NCBI RefSeq assembly: GCF_033446685.1
Contig: NZ_JAWQLY010000004.1
Location: 124,001 to 188,000, forward strand
DNA from: Modicisalibacter sp033446685
GTDB lineage: Bacteria; Pseudomonadota; Gammaproteobacteria; Pseudomonadales; Halomonadaceae
Direction: 5' to 3'
Length of the DNA stretch: 64,000 nucleotides
In this document: positions 18,806-27,247 of the stretch, in pieces
Layout: each line of letters starts with the position of its first letter
Position numbering within the stretch: position 1 is the stretch's first letter
Program-made: the position numbers and the translations under genes
The notes under the pieces: generated by a model
The model's input: only the letters and a program-made list of their open reading frames with translations
Told to the model about the DNA's origin: nothing
The model's database searches: none

Positions 18806-20665
18806 ATGAATTCGACGTATCTAGACCGTTCCCGCCGACGGCTGCATGGCAGCTTGGCTTTCACGCTGATCAACCTGCTTCTGGTATGGCTCATCGCGTT
18901 GCGTTATGTGCCGTTTCTCGCGGTGCCTCACGACGGCCTGGGCATTACCTATCTGATCGTCACCTGGATCGGCCATTTCGGGCTGCTGGCCTTGCTGTTC
19001 GGGATGCCGCTATGGCTACTCTCGCTGATCGTGCCGCGCAAGCTCCTTTGGCTGCCCGCCAGCCTGCTGGCAACGGCGGGGCTGGGGCTGTTGTTGATCG
19101 ATACCGTGGTCTATGCCCAGTATCGCTTCCATCTCAATCATTTCATGGTCTCGCTGTTTCTCAACGACAAGAACGGCGAGATATTCAGCTTTACCACCTC
19201 GACCTGGCTGATCGTGGCCGGCGTGGTGGGGGCGTTGCTGGCTTTCGAAGGCTGGCTCGCCGCGCGGTTGCTGCGCTCGCCGCGCATCCTGCAGTGGCCG
19301 CTGTGGCGGGTTGTCGGGGTGCTGTTGCTGGCATTGGTGGCCAGCCACGCCATCCACGTGGTGGCCGATGCGCGCTATCAGCGCAGCGTTACCCAGCAGA
19401 CCGGAATCTTTCCGCTACTGTTTCCGGCGACCGCCAAGGACTTCATGCAGGATCAGGGCTGGCTCGATCCACGGGCGATGCGGGCCGAGCGCGTCGATAT
19501 CAACCATGACGTACCCGATAGCCTGAATTGGCCGCAGGAGCCGCTGACATGCCGCAACGGCAAGGACGCCCCCAACATTTTGCTGATCGTCCTCGACAGC
19601 TGGCGTGCCGACGAGTTCGGCCCGCGGGTCACGCCACAGATGCAGGCGGCGCTCGAGGGACAGGGGCGCCACTACCTGAACCACTATAGCGGCGGCAACA
19701 GCACCCGCACCGGGATCATGAGTCTGTTCTACGGACTTACCGGCAACTACTATCATCAGCTCGAGAATTCACAGACGCCCGCGCTGCTGATCGAACAGCT
19801 GCAGGAGCAGGACTATCGACTGGGCCTGTTCGCCTCGGCGAGCCTCAGTAGCGTCGGCTTCGATCGTTCGGTCTTCGCCTCGGTCCCTGAACTGCCGCCC
19901 ACTCCGGCAGGCGATACGCCGGCCGAACGCGACCGCCAGATGACCGTGAACTGGCTCGACTGGCAGCAGCAACGCCGTCAGGGCGATACACAGCGCCCCT
20001 GGTTCGGCATGCTGTTCTACGATGCGCCGCATGGCTATAGCGTGCCCGCAGGCGACGCCGAGCCTTTCCAGCCATCGGCCGAGGCGATGAACTATCTCGA
20101 TCTGGGGCCCGAGACCGATCCCGAGCCCTACCACAATCTGCATCGCAATGCGGTCTATCACGACGACAAGTTGGTCGGGCGGGTAATCGAGGACCTCAAG
20201 CGCCATGGCGAATGGGACGACACCCTGTTGATCGTTACCGGCGACCATGGCGAATCTTTCAACGACTTCGGGCGCAACTACTGGGGGCACAACAGTCATT
20301 TCGCCTCACCCCAGACCCAGGTGCCGATGATTCTGCACGGCCCGGGTGTCGAGCCGGGAAGGCATGACGGCACGACCAGCCACCTGGATGTCGCACCGAC
20401 ACTGATGCGCCATGCGCTGGGCTGCAGCAATCCGTTCGGCGATTACAGCCAGGGCCGGGACATGCTCGACGGCGAGCTCGATCACGATTGGGTGATGGCC
20501 AGCAGCTACCTGAATACCGGCATCATCGAGGATGATCGCATCACGGTCATCGATGGCGCTGGCGATTGGGGGGTCGTCGATCGTCAACTCGAACCGCTCG
20601 AGGAAAGCATCTCACCGGCGGTTCGTGAGGCAATGCAGACGATGCGCCGTTTCTACCGGCCCTAG
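18806..20665 (+). CDS. YejM/PbgA-like inner-membrane sulfatase-fold protein
   Basis: The 619-residue product has about five N-terminal membrane helices within residues 1-175 (DUF3413-like), a linker and a periplasmic sulfatase-type domain. Motifs are NILLIVLDSWRADEFGP near 253-269, SGGNSTRTGIMSLFYGL (Thr/Ser instead of a Cys nucleophile), and LLIVTGDHGESFNDFGRNYWGHNSHF. It matches the YejM (PbgA/LapC) family, which controls lipopolysaccharide synthesis through LapB/FtsH in enterobacteria rather than hydrolysing sulfate. ATG 18806 begins the membrane region. It is followed by a strong terminator. Confidence 0.88.
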   Translation: MNSTYLDRSRRRLHGSLAFTLINLLLVWLIALRYVPFLAVPHDGLGITYLIVTWIGHFGLLALLFGMPLWLLSLIVPRKLLWLPASLLATAGLGLLLIDTVVYAQYRFHLNHFMVSLFLNDKNGEIFSFTTSTWLIVAGVVGALLAFEGWLAARLLRSPRILQWPLWRVVGVLLLALVASHAIHVVADARYQRSVTQQTGIFPLLFPATAKDFMQDQGWLDPRAMRAERVDINHDVPDSLNWPQEPLTCRNGKDAPNILLIVLDSWRADEFGPRVTPQMQAALEGQGRHYLNHYSGGNSTRTGIMSLFYGLTGNYYHQLENSQTPALLIEQLQEQDYRLGLFASASLSSVGFDRSVFASVPELPPTPAGDTPAERDRQMTVNWLDWQQQRRQGDTQRPWFGMLFYDAPHGYSVPAGDAEPFQPSAEAMNYLDLGPETDPEPYHNLHRNAVYHDDKLVGRVIEDLKRHGEWDDTLLIVTGDHGESFNDFGRNYWGHNSHFASPQTQVPMILHGPGVEPGRHDGTTSHLDVAPTLMRHALGCSNPFGDYSQGRDMLDGELDHDWVMASSYLNTGIIEDDRITVIDGAGDWGVVDRQLEPLEESISPAVREAMQTMRRFYRP

Positions 20666-20720
20666 CTTCCGCGGTGGACTGATTCGTCCGAGGAACCTGG
20701 CAACGAGCACAAGCCAGCAC

Positions 20721-20753
20721 GCAAAAACCCCGCCAGCGAGGCGGGGTTTTTGC
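20721..20753. terminator. Bidirectional Rho-independent terminator
   Basis: A 14-bp perfect stem (20721-20734 with 20740-20753) contains GCAAAAACCCCGCC and its complement, loop AGCGA. It has A-run and T-run on its two sides, so it can stop both the YejM-like gene and the opposing yqj operon. Confidence 0.93.
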
Positions 20754-20785
20754 GTTTCCGGCTATCGCCTATCGTCGCGTTCGGC

Positions 20786-21094
20786 TCAGCGACTGATGGC
20801 GCGGTAAACCGCTCTTAACCGGTTGGCCAGCAGCAAGCCCGTCATCACGCGGCGTATCACCCGGCCGGTCGAGCGTGGCCGGGTGACTCCGCGCAACGAA
20901 ACCAGGCCCAGGGCGGCAATGGTCGGTGCTCGCCATTGCATGAGTTTCCGCCAGCCGTGGTCGATGGGGGCTGTGGCCTCGCGCCAATCGCGCAGGGCCA
21001 TGCCCATGTCGAGGCGCTGCTGCAGGATCTGCGCCTCGAGCTGGTCGCGTCGCGCCAGGCGATCGTTATGAGTCATGCGACCGTTATGCATCAT
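20786..21094 (-). CDS. yqjK: YqjK-like small membrane-associated protein
   Basis: A 102-residue protein similar in layout to E. coli YqjK: a helical, charged N-terminus with QILQQRLDMGMALRDWREATAPIDHGW and a short basic C-terminal segment that may touch the membrane. Its function is unknown. It is the last gene of the yqjD-yqjE-yqjK operon. ATG 21092-21094 overlaps the yqjE stop by 11 bases. Two in-frame ATGs at 21091 and 21076 are alternatives. Confidence 0.72.
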   Translation of the reverse strand: MMHNGRMTHNDRLARRDQLEAQILQQRLDMGMALRDWREATAPIDHGWRKLMQWRAPTIAALGLVSLRGVTRPRSTGRVIRRVMTGLLLANRLRAVYRAISR

Positions 21095-21476
21095 GCGATG
21101 ACTCTAGTGCCTGACGATCCTGCTGCATGCTGTGCAGGGTCGATTCCATCAGCTTGCGCTGGTTGGCGATTCGCTTGGCCTTGATCGCGAGCAATGCGGC
21201 GCCCAGCAACAGCGCCAGCGAGCACAGGGTAATGGCCAACAGACGATGATCGTCCCAATAGAGAACGACGACCAGCAACAACAGCATGCCGATGCCGAAC
21301 GAGAACAGGATCAGGCTGGCTCCGGCAATCAACAGTAGCGAAAGCAGGCGGTCGCGTTCGAGTTCGAGTTCGAGAACGGCGAGACGCAGACGCGTCTCGC
21401 CCATGGCGACGACATTGCCGAGCAGGCGTCGTGCCGCCGAAATGACACGCTCTGCCGGTCCCTGGCTATCGGTCAT
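21084..21476 (-). CDS. yqjE: YqjE-like phage-holin-family membrane protein
   Basis: A 130-residue inner-membrane protein with a soluble N-terminal helix and two strong membrane helices (LLSLLLIAGASLILFSFGIG and LLAITLCSLALLLGAALLAI). It belongs to the actinobacterial holin-X/YqjE family, whose members are not necessarily lytic. ATG 21474-21476 overlaps the yqjD stop as TGATG, which fixes the start; the longer reading to 21569 runs through yqjD in another frame. Its role with YqjD and YqjK is not established. Confidence 0.8.
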   Translation of the reverse strand: MTDSQGPAERVISAARRLLGNVVAMGETRLRLAVLELELERDRLLSLLLIAGASLILFSFGIGMLLLLVVVLYWDDHRLLAITLCSLALLLGAALLAIKAKRIANQRKLMESTLHSMQQDRQALESSHDA

Positions 21477-21817
21477 CAGCGACGTCCGAGCAGCAGGCCG
21501 ATCACGACACCGACAGCGGTACCAACCCCGATGCTGGTCCAGGGATTCTCGTGGACATAACGATCGCACAGGTCGGCGCTATCGAGGACACCGTCACGTG
21601 TATCGTGATAGAGCTTCTCGCCGCGGGCCTCGAGCCGTCCACGGGTCTCCTTGAGGCTCCGCTGGGCGCGGTCGCGCATTTCCTTGACGTTGCTGCGGGA
21701 GTCTTCGGCTGTAGCGTTGACCAACTCCTCGACAGTACGGGACAGATGACGGAGGTCTTCCTTCAACTGTGCAGTGCTGGCGTTGTTATCATGCTGTCCG
21801 ATGGGGAACATGGCCAT
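21476..21817 (-). CDS. yqjD: DUF883 (YqjD/ElaB-like) membrane-tethered protein
   Basis: The 113-residue product has a long amphipathic helical region (KEDLRHLSRTVEELVNATAE...) and a C-terminal NPWTSIGVGTAVGVVIGLLLGRR block (quoted in part), the hallmark of DUF883. In E. coli, YqjD and ElaB tether inactive ribosomes to the membrane in stationary phase. The TAG/TGA region couples to yqjE. It is the first gene of the operon, 59 bases downstream of pldA on the same strand, so readthrough from pldA is possible. Confidence 0.85.
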   Translation of the reverse strand: MAMFPIGQHDNNASTAQLKEDLRHLSRTVEELVNATAEDSRSNVKEMRDRAQRSLKETRGRLEARGEKLYHDTRDGVLDSADLCDRYVHENPWTSIGVGTAVGVVIGLLLGRR

Positions 21818-21876
21818 TTTGCTGTCTTCCTTTGACTGTGAATAACGTACTCATCATAGCAGCATGAAATAGTGTA

Positions 21877-22800
21877 TCAACGGCTGCCGGGTATACCGGC
21901 CAGGAAGGTATTGAGGCTGAAACCGATGCCCAGACGCTGCACGTCGTTGTCATAGTCGATAAGGCTTTCTCCGTAGCCATCGTAATATTGCACGTGGCCG
22001 CGAATCTTGCCGGCCAGCGGAAACGAGTAATCGAGCTGTACACCATAGTGGTGCTTGCCGGGGTTGCCTCGGGTCATCACCGACAATTCCTGATCGCCGA
22101 AGGCGCGTACGACGGTGATGTCGCCGTAGCCGATGTAGTTTTCCAGATCGGGATTGTCGTCGCTATTCTTGCTTTCCGGTACCCGCCAGTGCGGTGCGAT
22201 GCTTATGGCCCAGTCGCCGCGCTGGAACAGCATGTCGACGTAGACTCTGTTCCAACTGCGCGACAACGGCTGCGAACGGCCATTCGACTGATGGGCGTAA
22301 CCTACGCGATTCAGGGTATTGGTCCAGCCCAGCAGCGAGAAATCGTTGTCGAAGCTGACGAAGACTTCGGGTTCGTAGTTGGTTTCGCGAAACGGCGCCG
22401 AGGCATCGGAATTATAGGCTTGCCACCAACTGCGCTGGGTGTAGGCGAAATACAGATCGCCGTTGTCGCCGATGAGATCATCGAGCACATTGATCTTGAG
22501 ACTGAGCTGGAACTTGACCTCGGCGTTGTCGGCGTTGGCGTCGTCGCTGATCTCGTCGAAATCACCCTGATTGGGATCGGTATTGTAAGTCCAAGGCAGC
22601 AGATAATTACGCCGATAGGCGGTGATGGCCAATGGGTTGCGGTTGGATTCGTCCTCGTACTGGCGACGCGTTTGCGCCTGCTCGAGTGCCGATTCGGTGG
22701 GGCTGTCGGGCTCGGTATCCTGGGCGATCGCCGCCACGGGCAGTAAGGCGAGTGAGGCGGCCAGTAAGGGAAGGATCGGCAGAGCGATCGGCACAGCCAT
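21877..22800 (-). CDS. pldA: Outer-membrane phospholipase A
   Basis: The 307-residue product has a signal peptide (hydrophobic to about residue 26, cleavage after AIA) and a beta-barrel pattern with alternating aromatic strands ending in FSLNTFLAGIPGSR-type terminal strand. The catalytic block YAHQSNGRSQPLSRSWNRVY (start of motif) contains the His, Ser and Asn expected for OMPLA. It degrades phospholipids mislocalised to the outer leaflet. ATG 22798-22800 was chosen because the signal peptide starts there. It is divergent from the mechanosensitive channel gene. Confidence 0.9.
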   Translation of the reverse strand: MAVPIALPILPLLAASLALLPVAAIAQDTEPDSPTESALEQAQTRRQYEDESNRNPLAITAYRRNYLLPWTYNTDPNQGDFDEISDDANADNAEVKFQLSLKINVLDDLIGDNGDLYFAYTQRSWWQAYNSDASAPFRETNYEPEVFVSFDNDFSLLGWTNTLNRVGYAHQSNGRSQPLSRSWNRVYVDMLFQRGDWAISIAPHWRVPESKNSDDNPDLENYIGYGDITVVRAFGDQELSVMTRGNPGKHHYGVQLDYSFPLAGKIRGHVQYYDGYGESLIDYDNDVQRLGIGFSLNTFLAGIPGSR

Positions 22801-22844
22801 AGAGACATCCTGTAGGAAGACATTCGGACATTCGTTTCTACCAT

Positions 22845-22860
22845 GACTTGCCGGCAAGTC
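22845..22860. promoter_or_regulatory. 16-bp perfect palindrome between pldA and the MscK-type gene
   Basis: GACTTGCCGGCAAGTC is a perfect palindrome located 45 bases before pldA and 16 bases ahead of the -35 of the divergent channel promoter. It may be an operator controlling both directions. No regulator is identified. Confidence 0.4.
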
Positions 22861-22875
22861 AATTCCCGGCGGCAA

Positions 22876-22904
22876 TTGCCATGGGTCGCGCATCGCCGCA
22901 CAAT
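22876..22904 (+). promoter_or_regulatory. Sigma-70-type promoter of the MscK-type channel gene
   Basis: TTGCCA (22876-22881), 17-base spacer, CACAAT (22899-22904). Predicted transcript start near 22911, which lies downstream of ATG 22843 and supports the later GTG start of the channel gene. Confidence 0.5.
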
Positions 22905-22941
22905 CGCCACGGCGAACAATCGGCGGCAAAGGCGGGCAGGC

Positions 22942-25900
22942 GTGGCGAACCAGCGGTGGTGGACAGGATGGCTGACGGCGATCGCGATGATCGTGTTGCT
23001 TGGCGGCCCGGCATGGGCGCAGGACGACATCGCGCTGCCCGATCGGGACAGGGTCTCCCAGCGGTTGGAGGCCCTCAAGGCGATCGACAAGCCCGACAGC
23101 AGCGAGCAGGCAACCATGGAAACCCTGCGCGGCGTGCTCGATTCTTTCGATAAGCTGGAGAACATCGCCCAGGAGCGCGCCGAACTCGAACAGCGTCTCG
23201 AGCAGGGACCCCAGGAGATTGAACGGCTGCGGCGTGCCGCCCGGCAAGCCGAAAGCGCCGAGGTGACCAGCGCCGAGGCGCTGAAGGATGTCTCCCGCAA
23301 AGAACTCGAGGCCGATGTCAGCGAGATGCTCGATCGGCTGCAAAAACTGCGGGAAAGCCTCGCCGATGCCAATTCGCGGCTGATCGCCACTCAGACCCTG
23401 CCCGAACGCGCCCAGACGACGATCAGCGAGTCGCTGGACAGGATCGAAGAATTGCGTCTCGCCCGCGACCAGCTGCCCGCCGGCGCGGACGGCCCCGAGG
23501 TCTGGAAGATCGGGGCCGAGATGCAGCTTGCCGAGCGCGAGCTGGCCTTCAAGCGTCGCCAGCTGGAGACCAACGCCCGTAGCCACGAACTCGCCGAGCA
23601 GCGTCGCGACGCGCTGATAAAGCAGATCGAGGCGCTCCAGGACCGGCTCGATCTATTGCAGGCGGTGCTCGACCAGCGCCGTCGCGAAAAGCTCGAATCG
23701 ACGATTACCGAAGCCATCAGTCGCGATCCGCTAATCGCCAACGGAAACCCGGTGGTGATGCGCGCCCAATCGGTCAACCGCGAACTCAGCCAGTCGCTGC
23801 TCGACGCCATCGATCGCCACCATCGCTACGAGCGCCAAGCCAGCAAGGTGCGCACCCAACTGGACTGGGTGCGGCAGGTGCAGCGCACGCTCAACGAGCA
23901 GATCGAGGCGATTCGCGGCAGCCTGCTGCTGTCGCGCATCCTGCGTGAACAGCGCGGTTCGCTACCCTCGATCGATGCCCACGACGGATTGCAGGAGGTG
24001 ATCGCCGACGTACGCCTCGAGCAATTCGAGCTGGGCCGTCAGCGCGAGGCGCTGCGCGATGTCGAGGCCCTTGCCAGACAGCGTCTCGACGATGCCGGCG
24101 TCGAAGCCACCCCGGCGCTGCTCGATTCGCTGTCGCGCCTCTACCAGTCGCGTCGCGAACTCATCGACGAGCTCGAGCAGGAGTATGGCGAGCTACTGAC
24201 CACGGCGGTCGATCTGCAGCTTACTCAGCAACAACTGCTGTCGATCAGTCGTTCGCTGCGTTCGACCATCGAAGAACAGCTGTTCTGGGTGGCCAATCGC
24301 AGTCCGCTCGACGTCGGCTGGCTACGCAAGCTGCCCGCCACGCTGGCCACCAACGCCAGCTTTGCCGACTGGCAGGAGCGTCTCGCGGCGCTATGGCAGC
24401 CGTTGCAGGCCAAGGCCCTGTGGGCGCTGCCGGTATGGCTGTTGGCGGGTGCGTTGCTGCTGCGTCGTCGGCGCATCAAGCAACGCCTGCTGGCGCTGCA
24501 CGACGAGATCGGACGGCTCAAGCGCGACACCCAGATGCATACCCCGCGGGCGATCGCCATGAATGCGTTGCTCGCCGCGCCGTGGCCGCTGGCGTTGGCC
24601 GGCGCCGGACTGGCGCTGGCCAAGGGCACCGAGGGTGACGCACAGCTGTTGGGCATGGCCCTGCTGCAACTGACATTGGCCTGGGGCGTGATCGAGCTGG
24701 CGCGTCGGCTATTGATCGGCGATGGCGTCGCGGTGCGCCATTTCCACTGGCCGGGCGGCTATGCCTCGCGATTGAGACGGCTGTTGTGGTGGCTGGGCGT
24801 CGCGCTGGTTCCGGTGCTGCTGATCAGCACCCTGGCGCGCGACAGCGGTCCGACGCTGGCCGAGCAACCGATCGCGCTGTTTCTGCTGCTGGGTGGGCTG
24901 CTGGCCCTGAGCGTGCTGATCGCCCGCTTGATCCTGGCCCACATACCGTTTTTCGGCACCAAGGTGTTCCGGCTGTTGCTGGGACTGTCGCTGTCGCTGG
25001 TGTCCCTGGTGCTCGCAGGGCTGATCGTGATGGGCTACGAATACACCGCGCTCCGGCTGGTCGGCCGCTTCGTGATCAGCCTGTACATCCTGGGCGCCTG
25101 GATACTCATCGAAGCGGCGGTGGTGCGCGGCTTGGCGGTGGCGGCGCGGCGCCTGGCCTACCGGCGCGCGGTGGCGCGGCGTCGCGCTCAGGCCCAGGAG
25201 GGCGCCGAGGGCGGGCTGGAGGTGGTCGAGGAGCCGCCGCTGGATCTCGACCAGGTCAACCAGCAGTCGCTGCGGCTCTCCAAGCTGATTCTGTTTTTGG
25301 GCTTCACGCTGGTGCTCTACTTGGTCTGGGCCGATCTGCTGACGGCGTTGGCGTATCTCGACAACATCGCCGTGTGGACGATCGAGCAGGGCAGCGGCGA
25401 GACGCTCAGCCAGACGCCGATCACCATCGCCGACGTGCTGACCAGTCTGATCACGGTCATTCTGACCTCACTGATGGCGCGTAACCTGCCCGGCCTGCTC
25501 GAGGTGATGGTGCTCTCAAGACTGTCGCTCAAACAGGGCAGCGCCTACGCCATCTCGTCGCTGCTCTCGTATGTGATCGTCGGCACCGGCATCGTCGTCG
25601 CGCTGGGTACGCTGGGCGTGTCGTGGGACAAGTTGCAGTGGCTGGTGGCGGCGCTGGGTGTGGGGCTGGGGTTCGGTCTCCAGGAGATATTCGCCAACTT
25701 CGTCTCGGGGTTGATCATCCTTTTCGAGCGCCCGGTGCGGATCGGCGACACCATCACGCTGGGCCAGTTGCACGGCACGGTCAGCCGCATTCGCATCCGC
25801 GCGACCACGGTGACCGACTTCGACCGCAAGGAGATCATCATCCCCAACAAGACGTTCGTGACCGACCAACTGATCAACTGGTCGCTGTCGGACAACATTA

Positions 25901-26310
25901 CACGGGTGGTGCTGAATTACGGCGTGGCGCACGGCTCGGACCTGGATACGGTGCACCGGCTGCTGCGTGAGGTGGCGGATGCCAACAAGCGCGTGCTCAA
26001 GGACCCCGAGCCGCAGGTTTTCTGCACCAGCTACGGGTCGACGGCGTTCAACTTCGAGCTACGCATCTTCGTCAACGACCTGCTCGATCGACTCTATGCG
26101 GCCGACGAGATCAATCGCCGGCTTGACGTGCTGTTTCGCGAGCACGGCATTCGCATCGCCTTCAACCAGATGGATGTCTGGCTGCACAACAGCGATGGCC
26201 AGGTGGCGAGAGTTGTCTCGCAACCGGTCGGCCAGCCGCTGGGTGAGGGCCCAACGAGCCCCAGGCCGGGCACGCGCGGGGAGTACGATGCGGATGACGG
26301 CGATAACTGA
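22942..26310 (+). CDS. Large mechanosensitive channel, MscK/MscM (KefA) type
   Basis: The 1122-residue protein has a signal peptide (WLTAIAMIVLLGGPAWAQ), a long periplasmic coiled-coil region of about 480 residues, around eleven membrane helices and a C-terminal MscS domain. The pore helix and beta domain are seen in LVAALGVGLGFGLQEIFANF, SGLIILFERPVRIGDTITLG and IPNKTFVTDQLINWSL. It releases solutes at hypo-osmotic shock, important in a halophile with ectoine. I chose GTG 22942 because the signal peptide starts there and the promoter at 22876-22904 would lie within the longer reading from ATG 22843. Confidence 0.88.
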   Translation: MANQRWWTGWLTAIAMIVLLGGPAWAQDDIALPDRDRVSQRLEALKAIDKPDSSEQATMETLRGVLDSFDKLENIAQERAELEQRLEQGPQEIERLRRAARQAESAEVTSAEALKDVSRKELEADVSEMLDRLQKLRESLADANSRLIATQTLPERAQTTISESLDRIEELRLARDQLPAGADGPEVWKIGAEMQLAERELAFKRRQLETNARSHELAEQRRDALIKQIEALQDRLDLLQAVLDQRRREKLESTITEAISRDPLIANGNPVVMRAQSVNRELSQSLLDAIDRHHRYERQASKVRTQLDWVRQVQRTLNEQIEAIRGSLLLSRILREQRGSLPSIDAHDGLQEVIADVRLEQFELGRQREALRDVEALARQRLDDAGVEATPALLDSLSRLYQSRRELIDELEQEYGELLTTAVDLQLTQQQLLSISRSLRSTIEEQLFWVANRSPLDVGWLRKLPATLATNASFADWQERLAALWQPLQAKALWALPVWLLAGALLLRRRRIKQRLLALHDEIGRLKRDTQMHTPRAIAMNALLAAPWPLALAGAGLALAKGTEGDAQLLGMALLQLTLAWGVIELARRLLIGDGVAVRHFHWPGGYASRLRRLLWWLGVALVPVLLISTLARDSGPTLAEQPIALFLLLGGLLALSVLIARLILAHIPFFGTKVFRLLLGLSLSLVSLVLAGLIVMGYEYTALRLVGRFVISLYILGAWILIEAAVVRGLAVAARRLAYRRAVARRRAQAQEGAEGGLEVVEEPPLDLDQVNQQSLRLSKLILFLGFTLVLYLVWADLLTALAYLDNIAVWTIEQGSGETLSQTPITIADVLTSLITVILTSLMARNLPGLLEVMVLSRLSLKQGSAYAISSLLSYVIVGTGIVVALGTLGVSWDKLQWLVAALGVGLGFGLQEIFANFVSGLIILFERPVRIGDTITLGQLHGTVSRIRIRATTVTDFDRKEIIIPNKTFVTDQLINWSLSDNITRVVLNYGVAHGSDLDTVHRLLREVADANKRVLKDPEPQVFCTSYGSTAFNFELRIFVNDLLDRLYAADEINRRLDVLFREHGIRIAFNQMDVWLHNSDGQVARVVSQPVGQPLGEGPTSPRPGTRGEYDADDGDN

Positions 26311-26318
26311 GCAGCCGT

Positions 26319-26483
26319 CTAGGAAACACTGCACAAATGCCTGCGCGGGCGAATCGCTGCGTTGCGCGGTGCTGGAGCGCCAGTCCGGTCGAAATCCTCA
26401 CCTATACCCCATAGGCTCCGGTTCCTGGGCTCCGGGCGCCTTGCGCCTCATTCCGCTCCCCTATTTGTTCGGCGCTTCCCTAG
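26319..26483. mobile_element. MITE-like element with IS5-type ends and CTAG flanks
   Basis: Between two convergent genes lies a non-coding segment of about 160 bases with terminal inverted repeats. The left end reads GGAAACACTGCACAAAT (from 26322) and the right end, on the other strand, GGAAGCGCCGAACAAAT (26479-26463), 13 of 17 identical. Both resemble the IS5 end. CTAG occurs at both borders (26319-26322 and 26480-26483), which fits the YTAR target duplication of the IS5 group. No transposase is encoded, so movement would need one in trans. The right-hand CTAG supplies the TAG stop of tlyA. Confidence 0.65.
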
Positions 26484-27247
26484 CGGCGCCGCGCATGCAG
26501 CAGGAATTCACGGTTGCCGTCGCCGCCACGAATCGGGCTCTCGCGCCAGGCTTCGACGCTAAAGCCATGCTCGTCGCAGCAGTCGCGGATGCGTGCCTCG
26601 ACGCCGGCATACAGGCGCGCATCGGTGACGATGCCGCGCGCGTCGACATTGCCGGGGCCGACCTCGAACTGTGGCTTGACCAGTGACAGCAGCTCGCCGC
26701 CAATGGCCAGCAACTGCGCCAGCTGTGGCACGATCAGCGTCTGCGAGATGAACGAAACGTCCATGACCGCCGCCGTCGGGCGCAGCGGCGAGCATCGCTC
26801 GATGGCGGCGTGCAGCCGAGCGTCGCCGGCCATTGCCCGGGCATTGAGGCCTTCGATGCAGGTCACGCGCGTATCGTCGCGCAGCGTCGGGTCGAGCTGG
26901 TCGTGGCCGACCTCGACGCCGATCACGAGGGCCGCGCCGCGTGCCAACGCGCAATCGGTGAAGCCGCCGGTGGATTGGCCGACATCGAGTACCACACGCC
27001 CGTCGAGACGCAGCTCCAGGGCGTCCAGCAGGGCCTCGAGCTTGAGTCCGGCACGCGAGACATAGCGCTCCTCGGCATCCTCGGCGACCACCAGGCGACT
27101 GTCGTCGGGAAATTTCTCGCCGGGTTTGGTCAGCGCCCGCTGCGGGGCGCCTTCGAGGGTCACCCGGCCGTGCCGGATGAGGCGCTGGGCGCGGGTGCGC
27201 GAGCGGGCCAGGCCGCGGGTCAGCAACAGCTGGTCGAGTCGCATCAT
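26480..27247 (-). CDS. tlyA: TlyA-family rRNA methyltransferase / S4-domain protein
   Basis: The 255-residue product has an N-terminal S4 RNA-binding domain (MRLDQLLLTRGLARSRTRAQ; RVTLEGAPQ) and an FtsJ-like SAM-dependent methyltransferase domain. The latter shows VVLDVGQSTGGFTDCAL as the SAM motif, DVSFISQ and LVKPQFEVGPG. TlyA proteins methylate 16S or 23S rRNA at 2'-O positions. The start (ATG 27247) overlaps the upstream solute-binding-protein stop as ATGA, an unexpected coupling to a transport-signalling operon. The TAG stop (26480-26482) lies at the border of the mobile element. Confidence 0.9.
   Translation of the reverse strand: MMRLDQLLLTRGLARSRTRAQRLIRHGRVTLEGAPQRALTKPGEKFPDDSRLVVAEDAEERYVSRAGLKLEALLDALELRLDGRVVLDVGQSTGGFTDCALARGAALVIGVEVGHDQLDPTLRDDTRVTCIEGLNARAMAGDARLHAAIERCSPLRPTAAVMDVSFISQTLIVPQLAQLLAIGGELLSLVKPQFEVGPGNVDARGIVTDARLYAGVEARIRDCCDEHGFSVEAWRESPIRGGDGNREFLLHARRR

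Noticed and set aside
21084..21476. Lytic phage holin
   Set aside because: Holin-like fold only; its place in yqjD-yqjE-yqjK and the lack of endolysin or phage genes point to the chromosomal YqjE family.
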